Part shown: one piece after another, positions 45,892-52,499 of the stretch | Position numbering within the stretch: position 1 is the stretch's first letter | Layout of the letters: every line of letters starts with the position of its first letter | Made by a program: the position numbers and the translations under genes | DNA from: Planctomycetota bacterium | GTDB lineage: Bacteria > Planctomycetota > UBA1135 > GCA-002686595 | NCBI GenBank assembly: GCA_029259655.1 | Contig: JAJDET010000294.1 | Coordinates: forward strand, 1-59,929 | Length of the DNA: 59,929 bases | Reading direction: 5' to 3' | Notes under the pieces: model-generated | The model's input: only the letters and a program-made list of their open reading frames with translations | Databases searched by the model: none | Told to the model about the DNA's origin: nothing

Positions 45892-46766
45892 GTCTTGAGG
45901 ACCGTTCGTGCGAAGGACAGTCCGTAGGACAGGTCGCGGCCCTTCTTGCTCTCACCGCTCATCCGACGCATCACCGTGACGGGCGCCTCGCCGATGGCGA
46001 TCCCCTTCTTGGCCGCCTCGATGATCAGCTCGGAGGTGTGGAACTGGTCCTGGCGAAGGACGAGGCGCGCCAGGGTCTCCACTCGGAAGGCACGGTAGCC
46101 GTTCGAACAGTCCGAGATGCGCACGGACGTGAGGAGTCGGATCAACCAGTTGAAGACGTGGATCCCGACGTAGCGCACTGCGCTGTCCGACTCGCGCTCG
46201 CCCAGGAGCCTCGACCCGATCACGATGTCGAACTCTCGCCGCAAGACGGGCTCCACGAGCCTCGGCAGCTCATCCGGGAGGTGCTGCCCGTCGGCGTCCA
46301 TGGTGACGACGATTTCGGCGCCGTGCTGGCGGGCGATGTCGAAGCCCATTCGGAGGGCGGCCCCGCCGCCGCGGTTCATTGCGCTGGAGACGACGAGGGC
46401 CCCGGCCTCGGCTGCCTCACGCGCAGTGTCGTCCGGACTCCCGTCGTCGATCACGAGCACGGCGAGCGGAAGGTCGCACACCTTCTCGGGCATCTTGCCC
46501 AGCATCACGCCGATGTTCCCCTCTTCCTCGTAGGCCGGAATCACGACGACCACCGGCGGCAGCGTCTTCATCTCCGGATAGCGGCGGTCGAAATCCGAGA
46601 CACCGAGGTTCCGCACGAGCTGATCGAACTGGACCGGGTGGTGCGACCACCGGATGCGGGTGTAGATCACCAGCAGCCACAGACCGAGGTTCGAGAGGAT
46701 CAGGATCGCGATCAGGCGCGTGAACTGCTCGCGCTCGAGGAAGAACATGTCCCGTACCAGGTTCAC
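45879..46766 (-). CDS. DPM1-like family 2 glycosyltransferase with N-terminal membrane segment (DUF2304-like)
   Basis: 295 residues if started at GTG 46766. The GT2 domain begins at 'PPVVVVIPAYEEEGNIGVML' (~residue 67). It has 'VLVIDDGSPDDTAREAAEAGA' and 'NRGGGAALRMGFDIARQHGAEIVVTMDADGQHLPDELPRLVEP' with the metal-binding DAD, then 'GSRLLGE'. Such enzymes load a sugar from a nucleotide onto polyprenyl phosphate. Upstream in the same frame, hydrophobic sequence resembling a DUF2304 membrane domain continues for ~55 codons to a TAG in the repeat at 46947 with no ATG, GTG or TTG. The gene may start at a rare codon (for example CTG 46913) or be 5'-damaged. It is followed by a flippase-like gene. 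Confidence 0.82.
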   Translation of the reverse strand: MNLVRDMFFLEREQFTRLIAILILSNLGLWLLVIYTRIRWSHHPVQFDQLVRNLGVSDFDRRYPEMKTLPPVVVVIPAYEEEGNIGVMLGKMPEKVCDLPLAVLVIDDGSPDDTAREAAEAGALVVSSAMNRGGGAALRMGFDIARQHGAEIVVTMDADGQHLPDELPRLVEPVLRREFDIVIGSRLLGERESDSAVRYVGIHVFNWLIRLLTSVRISDCSNGYRAFRVETLARLVLRQDQFHTSELIIEAAKKGIAIGEAPVTVMRRMSGESKKGRDLSYGLSFARTVLKTWWR

Positions 46767-46946
46767 GGAATCCGGTACGGCCGAGACGACGATCAGCCCG
46801 AGCGAGAACAGGAGCGCGAGCGTGAAGTCGAAGCGGCGAATGCGACCACGACGGAACGAACCGAACGTCGCCAGCAGCGTGGCGGCGCCGAACAGGACCC
46901 CGAACAGTCGCAGGTAAGACGAGGCTCTTCCCTCCGGGGAAACGCG
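46767..46946 (-). other. Coding-like extension upstream of the GT2 gene without a normal start codon
   Basis: In the GT2 frame this stretch encodes two hydrophobic segments ('LFGVLFGAATLLATF' and 'FTLALLFSLGLIVVSAVPDSV') separated by a basic 'RRGRIRR' turn, like the first helices of DUF2304 proteins. No ATG, GTG or TTG occurs in frame between the TAG at 46947-46949 and the GTG at 46766. A GGAGGG lies at 46930-46935. Confidence 0.55.
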
Positions 46947-47148
46947 CTAGCCCGGACTATTCATGAGCCGCGAGGCAGAACGCCTCGATTCGGTTCCTGC
47001 CGGTACTTTGCGCGTGCCGGCCCCGCAGGCGACCTTGACGGGTCGTCGAGGACGCCGGGGCGTGCAAAGTGCCGGCAGGGGCCGAACGGCCGGCGAAGCC
47101 GGCCGTTCGTGGTGTTCGGTCCGCGTGGTCATGAATAGTCCGGGCTAG
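46947..47148. repeat. 202-bp CTAG-ended structured element, family 2 copy B
   Basis: A perfect 20-bp terminal inverted repeat CTAGCCCGGACTATTCATGA (46947-46966 and 47129-47148). Internal stems are CGAGGC/GCCTCG at 46971-46987, GCCGGTACTTTGC (from 46999) with GCAAAGTGCCGGC (to 47076), and a GGCCGGC-GAA-GCCGGCC hairpin near 47088-47104. The right CTAG provides the stop of sqdB (47145-47147). The left CTAG gives an in-frame TAG ahead of the GT2 gene. Orientation relative to the plus strand is the same as in copies A and C. Confidence 0.9.
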
Positions 47149-48326
47149 AGGTAGTCGGACTTCCGGCGCGACCCATCCCAGCGGATGTCCGGGAACTGCG
47201 CCTCTTTGCGCGCCTCGATCCGGTCCTTGTGGGCGATGAGATCCTGGAAGACCTGCTTGAGCTCGGTCTCCATGTCGCGCGTCGGCTCGTAGCCGAGGTC
47301 GAGCAGGTGCTGGTGGTCCGGGTTGTAGTGGTGCGATTCGGACTCCATGCGCGGGTTCTCCATGGGGTTGATCGCGACGTCCAGCCCGTAGCCGGAAGCC
47401 ACACCCTGCACCCGCTCCGCCAGCTCGGTGACGTTGTAGACCTCCTCGAACTGGTTGAAGACGCGGCACTCGCCGGCCTTCGGCGGGTTCTCCACGGCCA
47501 GGCCGAGGCACTGCATCGAGTCCCGCAGCGCCAGGAAGCCGCGCTTCTGCGTTCCCTTGCCGTAGGGAGTCAGCGGAAGCCCGATCACGGCTTGCGCGCA
47601 GAAGCGGTTGATCGCCGTGCCGAAGCACTGGTCGAAGTCGAAGCGCGTGCGCAGCCGCTCGTCGTCCCCCATCTCGTCGATGTAGGTGCCGTAGACGACC
47701 CCCTGCATGATGTCCGTCGAGCGCATGCCCCACAGCCGACAGGCCATCTCGACGTTGTGCGTGTCGTGCACTTTCGACTGGTGGTACCAGGAGCCCGCCT
47801 TGCGCGGGAACATCATGGTGTCCTTGCGTCCGCGGTACTCGAGCTCGAAGAAGCCTTCCGGAATGTCCACGTCGGGCGTTCCGTACTCGCCCATGGTGCC
47901 GAGCTTGACGAGGTGGCAGTCCGGAACGACCTCCTTCATCGCGAAGAGCGTCACCAGCGCGCCCATCACGTTGTTGGTCTGCGTGTAGACCGCGTGGTGG
48001 ACGTCGAGCATGCTGTAGGGCGCCGACGGCATCTGGCCCAGGAAGACGATCGCTTCCGGCTGGAACGACTTGTAGGCGTTGAGGACGAAGTTGTAGTCCG
48101 TCAGATCACCGCGATAGAAGCGCAGGTTCTGTCCCAGGTGTTCCCTGTAGGCGAGCAGCCGGTCGGCCATCTTCGCGATGGGAATGGCGGACTGAGAGCC
48201 CATCTCCCCCACCCAGGCGCGGCGTGAGTAGTCGTCGATCCCGGCGACCTCGTGTCCTCGGGCCGCGAGATAAAGGGACAGGGGCCACCCGAGGTAGCCA
48301 TCGACTCCCGTGATCAAGACTCGCAT
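47145..48326 (-). CDS. sqdB: UDP-sulfoquinovose synthase (SqdB/SQD1/Agl3-like)
   Basis: 393 residues from the ATG at 48326. It converts UDP-glucose plus sulfite to UDP-sulfoquinovose. The Rossmann start is 'VLITGVDGYLGWPLSLYLAARG' (~residues 3-24). Strong SQD1 signatures follow: 'TQTNNVMGALVTLFAM', 'CHLVKLGTMGEYGTPDVDIPEG', 'GSWYHQSKVHDTHNVEMAC', 'STDIMQGVVYG', 'FGTAINRFCAQAVIGLPLTPYGKG' and 'CRVFNQFEEVYNVTELA'. Thr144, Tyr181 and Lys185 match the catalytic Thr/Tyr/Lys described for plant SQD1. The product feeds either the sulfolipid SQDG or sulfoquinovose-containing glycans (as Agl3 does in Sulfolobus). No SqdX/SQD2-type transferase is recognised here, while a polyprenyl-P GT2 and GT-C-like genes are adjacent. 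Its stop lies in the repeat at 46947. Confidence 0.9.
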   Translation of the reverse strand: MRVLITGVDGYLGWPLSLYLAARGHEVAGIDDYSRRAWVGEMGSQSAIPIAKMADRLLAYREHLGQNLRFYRGDLTDYNFVLNAYKSFQPEAIVFLGQMPSAPYSMLDVHHAVYTQTNNVMGALVTLFAMKEVVPDCHLVKLGTMGEYGTPDVDIPEGFFELEYRGRKDTMMFPRKAGSWYHQSKVHDTHNVEMACRLWGMRSTDIMQGVVYGTYIDEMGDDERLRTRFDFDQCFGTAINRFCAQAVIGLPLTPYGKGTQKRGFLALRDSMQCLGLAVENPPKAGECRVFNQFEEVYNVTELAERVQGVASGYGLDVAINPMENPRMESESHHYNPDHQHLLDLGYEPTRDMETELKQVFQDLIAHKDRIEARKEAQFPDIRWDGSRRKSDYL

Positions 48327-48535
48327 CAGGTCTCCAGTCGTGCAGGTTTGAGACGGCGCTGCGGCCGTCGGGAAGCTCCTCCCCCCGACTCGACTGCCGC
48401 ATGTCGCGCGAATGGCGGCCGGACAGCATAGACGAATCGCGGGCTGCTTCATACGGGGTAGGGCCCGTCTCCGCCCGCTCCCGCCGCTTGTCCGGGTCGG
48501 GAGCCCGATCGACGTCGCGCTGCAGCTCCCCTCTC

Positions 48536-50533
48536 CTACTTCCGCAGCGAGTCCGTGGTCGGCCCCGCAGCTCCCCGGTCGAATCGCACCGCCTCGAATC
48601 CCTCGGGTTCGCGCCCGGACATCAAGCGGTTCACTTCCGATCTCTTCAGACCCATGCGCCTCGTGAGACAGTCCGCCAGGAAATTGAAGGAAGCGGGCTC
48701 TTTCCTCTTCATTCCCTTCATGCAGGTCGACGTCCTCCGCGTGTAGCGAATCAAGTGCGTCGTGTGCCGCGCGCGAGGATCGACCCGGTACACGCGAAAC
48801 CTCCCGTTCCCGCGGTCCGAGACGATCGTGAAGTACGGGCTGGAGTTGAAGTACCTGATCAGGAAGTTGAAGACGGGTCCTACGAAGACGTACTCGACCC
48901 CCGACTCCTCGATCTTCTGGAGCAAGTGCGACTCGTACAGGACGTAGAGACTGGACCAATCCGGACTCCTGGTCGCTGTTTCCACGTAGGTCGTGAGGAA
49001 GAGGAGATCTTCTGCGGGCGGGAACTCGAAGTCCTCGACCGGGTAGGTACGGCCCTCCCACTTGATCGCCGGCTTGTACGACTCCGTCACGAGGTACTTG
49101 ATCCTGATGACGGGGAATTCCACGAGCTTCAAGTCGCCCTTGGAGCACACGAAGATGCCCCGGTTCTCCACGAAGCTTCCGCCCATGACCCTCGATTCCG
49201 AAGCGATCGCCTTCAACCAGTCGGCGGCTCCGCTCACTTCGGGATTGATCGACCCCGTGACGGACCTGGGCTCGTCCAGATCCCGTTGCAAGTAGTGGGT
49301 GGTCAGAGCTCTCTGCAGGAAGGCCAGCCCACCCAGATCCTCGCCCGAGGCCGTGAACGACTGGAACAGCACGACCGGTGACACGATCACGACGGAGGAA
49401 TACGCAGCAACTCTTCGCCGGGCTTCGGTACCGGTCGTCCGGATCTTGCGGGCCAGCCACTCCGCCACGGAGCACAGGCAGTAGGCCAGTACGAGGTAGC
49501 TCAGCAGAAAGACGATCACCAGCTGTCCCTCCCTCATCTGGAACTGGCCGGCGTATGCCATGTACGGGGAGAGGAGGAGAAGACAGATGACCAGGACCAG
49601 GGCGCCTCTGCGAGCGCGGAAGGATCGGTACAGGGCGAAGCACCAGGCCACGAGGAAGAGCCCCGAGACGGAGAACCACGATGACAGTCCTCGAAGGTAG
49701 GTCTGCGTGGGCTGCGGCGACCCGTTGTAGTAGTCGAAGAGGCCCTCGAAGTAGAACGCTACGAGCCTGACGAGTCCGAAGTCCGAACCGAGCAGGGTCG
49801 TCGCCCTACCCACCCCGGCGATCTCCGAAACGCTCTGCACGTAGATGAAATAGAGCCACGGCGCGATCCCCGCGAGCAACACGGCGCACCAGATCAAGAC
49901 CCGGTAGACGTTCTTTCTCGACCTGAACTCGGGAACGACGGCGAGCAGGAGGATGGGGAGCGGGAAGAAGAGGAGCGTTGATTCCTTGACGAGGAACGAC
50001 GTCGCCGCGAGCGCTCCCGAGAGGATCCAGCAGCCGAGGCGGCCCCCCTGGAAGCCCTTGTAGAGGTACAGGATGGACGCCAGCGTGAAGAACGGCCAGA
50101 CGGCGTCCATGTGCCTGTAGGACCAGAAGCTGACAGCGTAGGAGGTCAGCACCAGGACCGCTGCGGCGACGCCGACCCTCTGGTTGAACAGCGTCTTCCC
50201 CAGCGCGTAGACGATGATCGGATTGAGCACGCAGAAAATGCGTGTCGGCCAGAAGGCGCTCCAAGGCGAGACCCCGAATAGCCAGTAGCTGAAAGAGATC
50301 ATCGTGGGAAAGAGCGGCCCACGCGTCAGCAGGTCCTCCCCGTTGTAGTCCACGTACCCCTTCCCGCCGAGGATGTTCACGGCGTACGACATGTACTTCC
50401 CCATGTCGTCCGCGATGTCGATGTCGTACGTGAGGAACGTGACTGCTCCGACGACGAGCAGGGCGACATGGATCCCGAGACTGCGGAGACGGTTTTCCGT
50501 CGCGAGACTGTCGGCGTTCCTCTCGATGGACAT
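48536..50533 (-). CDS. GT-C family glycosyltransferase (ArnT/PMT, GT39-like)
   Basis: 665 residues from the ATG at 50533. After the first helix comes 'YDIDIADDMGKYMSYAVNIL', with the acidic D-D pair in the first extracytoplasmic loop that marks the GT-C catalytic site. 'TRGPLFPTMISFSYWLFGVSP' and 'FWSYRHMDAVWPFFTLASILYLYKG' are typical PMT_2 stretches. About eleven helices reach to residue ~400. A C-terminal domain of ~260 residues follows, mostly soluble ('VSGAADWLKAIASESRVMGG', 'ESGVEYVFVGPVFNFLIRYF'). It should transfer a sugar from a polyprenyl-phosphate donor onto an exported glycan, lipid or protein. It lies upstream of sqdB on the same strand with a 209-bp gap. Confidence 0.8.
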   Translation of the reverse strand: MSIERNADSLATENRLRSLGIHVALLVVGAVTFLTYDIDIADDMGKYMSYAVNILGGKGYVDYNGEDLLTRGPLFPTMISFSYWLFGVSPWSAFWPTRIFCVLNPIIVYALGKTLFNQRVGVAAAVLVLTSYAVSFWSYRHMDAVWPFFTLASILYLYKGFQGGRLGCWILSGALAATSFLVKESTLLFFPLPILLLAVVPEFRSRKNVYRVLIWCAVLLAGIAPWLYFIYVQSVSEIAGVGRATTLLGSDFGLVRLVAFYFEGLFDYYNGSPQPTQTYLRGLSSWFSVSGLFLVAWCFALYRSFRARRGALVLVICLLLLSPYMAYAGQFQMREGQLVIVFLLSYLVLAYCLCSVAEWLARKIRTTGTEARRRVAAYSSVVIVSPVVLFQSFTASGEDLGGLAFLQRALTTHYLQRDLDEPRSVTGSINPEVSGAADWLKAIASESRVMGGSFVENRGIFVCSKGDLKLVEFPVIRIKYLVTESYKPAIKWEGRTYPVEDFEFPPAEDLLFLTTYVETATRSPDWSSLYVLYESHLLQKIEESGVEYVFVGPVFNFLIRYFNSSPYFTIVSDRGNGRFRVYRVDPRARHTTHLIRYTRRTSTCMKGMKRKEPASFNFLADCLTRRMGLKRSEVNRLMSGREPEGFEAVRFDRGAAGPTTDSLRK

Positions 50534-50725
50534 GACCAGGCGAGGGCGTGGGAACCTGGAAAGCGAGCGGCGGCGAACGGTGTCGTCGGGCGAACACCTG
50601 ACCCCCGGGCCTGGGGGGAAGGGAAACGCCGCCGAGAGGAAGGCTACGCCTTCCGTCGATATCCAGCCACTCGAGGCGCCCTCAGGCGTCCCTACGGGGG
50701 TCCGAGACCTGATAGGGTCCGTGCG

Positions 50726-52297
50726 ATGCGCTTGTTCCTCCTGGCGTGCCTCGCCGGCCCGGTCATGGGGGCGGCGGAGACGACCGTCCTCTCCACCGAC
50801 GTCTTCGAGGTCACGTTCTCCGTCGACGGGGGTGTCCCGGTTCGATGGAGCGTGGTGGATGCTCGCGGGGAACCTCCCGTCCGCGAGCTGCTGGATCCGG
50901 ATGTGGTGTCGGCGGTCTCGTTCCGGCCGTTCTCCGTCGTCACCGACGACGGAAGCTCGATCGACCGACGCGTGCACGGACTCTCGAGGTCACGCGAGGG
51001 CGACCGAACGACCCTCGTGTTCACCTCCCCGGTCGCCGAGTCCGGGCTGCGGATCGTCAAGACCTACGAGTTCTCGCGAGCGAGCCACGTGTTCTCTCTG
51101 CGCGTCGACCTCGAGAACGAAGGCACGGAACGGATCGAGATCGGGTCCGACGGCACGGGGCCCGGAATCACGGTCGGGCCGGGCCTCGGCTACTCGCAGG
51201 CTCGCAGGCCGGAGCTGTTCGAAGGGATCTGGGCCGCCGCGATCCGGCCTCTCTTCGATACGGGCGAGGGCGCATTCAGCGTCGCCCCGGAGGCGGAAGC
51301 GCCCGGCGATCGGCAGGTCTCGTGGGGAGGCTTGCACTCACCGTTCTTCACCGCGGTCGTGATTCCGGAATCGGCGTTCACGCGCGCCCGCATCCGGTCC
51401 CTGACTCCCGACGAGCTCGCGGGAGTGCCCGGCGTCGAGGCAGATGCCGCGTCCTACCCGTGTCTGGTGCTCTTCAACGAGCAGAGGTCCCTCGCTCCCG
51501 GCGAGTCGGCGTCCCTGGTCTACCGCATCTACGCCGGGCCGAAGGATCCTGCGCTGTTGCGCGAGGCCGGGCACGACCTCGAGTCGATCCTGTTCCACCA
51601 CCTCTGGGGCTGGCTCGCCGAGCTCTGCCGCGGCATGCAGTTCCTGCTGAGCGCCCTCAACGGGATCTTCGGGAGCTGGGGGCTCTCGATCCTCGCGTTC
51701 GCTGCCCTGTTTCGCCTCGTAACGCTCCCCCTCTCGCTCTACGGCGCGAGGAACCAGATGCACATGCAGGCCGTGATGGCCGACCTGAATCCGGCGATCG
51801 CGGCGGCGAAGAAGGAGCACGGCAAGGACTCGGCGGCGCTGAACGACGCGATCGTCGCTCTGTACCGGCAACACGGTGTCGGTCCTATCAGCCACTTCAA
51901 GGGCTGCCTCCCCCTGCTGGTGCAGCTCCCGGTCCTCATCGCGTTCTTCCAGCTGCTCCTCTCCTCCAACGAGCTGCGCAACGTGAGCTTCCTCTGGATC
52001 GACGACCTGATGCTCGCGGACCGGCTGTTCCCGCTGGGGATCTCGCTCCCGTGGCTGGGGGCTCACTTCAACCTGCTCCCCGTGCTCATGCTCGGTGCGC
52101 AGGTGCTCGTCGCCCGCTCCATGAGCTCGAGAAGACCCGGCGCAGCGTCGAGTCGCGCCATCTACGTGCTCCCGGTGACGATGACGATCCTCTTCTACCC
52201 CTTCCCTGCCGGCTGCATGCTCTTCTGGACGACCGGTAACGTCCTGCAGGTCTTCGAGCAGTGGTGGTTGTGTCGCATCGCGGAGGACCCCCACTAG
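50726..52297 (+). CDS. yidC: YidC/Oxa1-type membrane insertase, accessory copy in a glycan locus
   Basis: 523 residues from the ATG at 50726, 7 nt after a TAGGGT -10-like box. Residues 1-16 look like a signal peptide, replacing the first transmembrane helix of Gram-negative YidC. A beta-rich periplasmic domain follows (~20-275, 'VFSLRVDLENEGTERIEIGS'). The insertase core starts at 'LFHHLWGWLAELCRGMQFLLSALNGIFGSWGLSILAFAALFRLVTLPL' and continues with 'GCLPLLVQLPVLIAFFQLL' and 'LPVTMTILFYPFPAGCMLFWTTGNVLQVFEQ'. The conserved Arg of the hydrophilic groove is present in 'FRLVTLP'. Housekeeping YidC usually lies beside rpmH/rnpA; this one sits among glycosyltransferases and is probably a paralogue for specific membrane proteins. 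Its stop touches the repeat at 52297. Confidence 0.88.
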   Translation: MRLFLLACLAGPVMGAAETTVLSTDVFEVTFSVDGGVPVRWSVVDARGEPPVRELLDPDVVSAVSFRPFSVVTDDGSSIDRRVHGLSRSREGDRTTLVFTSPVAESGLRIVKTYEFSRASHVFSLRVDLENEGTERIEIGSDGTGPGITVGPGLGYSQARRPELFEGIWAAAIRPLFDTGEGAFSVAPEAEAPGDRQVSWGGLHSPFFTAVVIPESAFTRARIRSLTPDELAGVPGVEADAASYPCLVLFNEQRSLAPGESASLVYRIYAGPKDPALLREAGHDLESILFHHLWGWLAELCRGMQFLLSALNGIFGSWGLSILAFAALFRLVTLPLSLYGARNQMHMQAVMADLNPAIAAAKKEHGKDSAALNDAIVALYRQHGVGPISHFKGCLPLLVQLPVLIAFFQLLLSSNELRNVSFLWIDDLMLADRLFPLGISLPWLGAHFNLLPVLMLGAQVLVARSMSSRRPGAASSRAIYVLPVTMTILFYPFPAGCMLFWTTGNVLQVFEQWWLCRIAEDPH

Positions 52298-52498
52298 GAG
52301 CCCGGACTATTCATGAGCCGCGAGGCAGAACGCCTCGATTCGGTTCCTGCCGGTACCTTGCGTGCGCCGGCCCCGCAGGCGACCTTGACGGGTCGTCGAG
52401 GACGCCGGTGCGTGCAAGGTGCCGGCAGGGGCCGAAAGGCCGGCGAAGCCGGCCGTTCGTGGTGTTCGGTCCGCGTGGTCATGAATAGTCCGGGCTAG
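52297..52498. repeat. 202-bp CTAG-ended structured element, family 2 copy C
   Basis: Nearly identical to copies A and B, but the left end reads CTAGGAGCCCGG instead of CTAGCCCGG. The right end CTAG (52495-52498) is intact and is followed by G and the ATG of the next gene. The interior stem has CCTTGC opposite GCAAGG, whereas copy B has CTTTGC opposite GCAAAG, a compensatory change. The left flank CTAG (52294-52297) contains the stop of the yidC gene. Confidence 0.88.
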
Positions 52499-52499
52499 G

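Noticed and set aside
48327..48535. Promoter with TATGCT on the minus strand ahead of sqdB
   Set aside because: No supporting -35 hexamer at usual spacing; too weak to list.
52297..52300. GGAG in place of CTAG at the left end of element copy C as evidence against a CTAG target
   Set aside because: A CTAG is still present 3 bp further out (52294-52297) at the yidC stop, so a small indel at the element end explains it better than a different target.
43434..52498. A conserved 61-codon open frame (starting MSREAERLDS) in each 202-bp element, with a similar frame on the opposite strand, both ending at the terminal CTAG
   Set aside because: The frames cover hairpins, are present on both strands because the element is near-palindromic, and lack a ribosome-binding site; their conservation follows from the ~96% identity of the elements.
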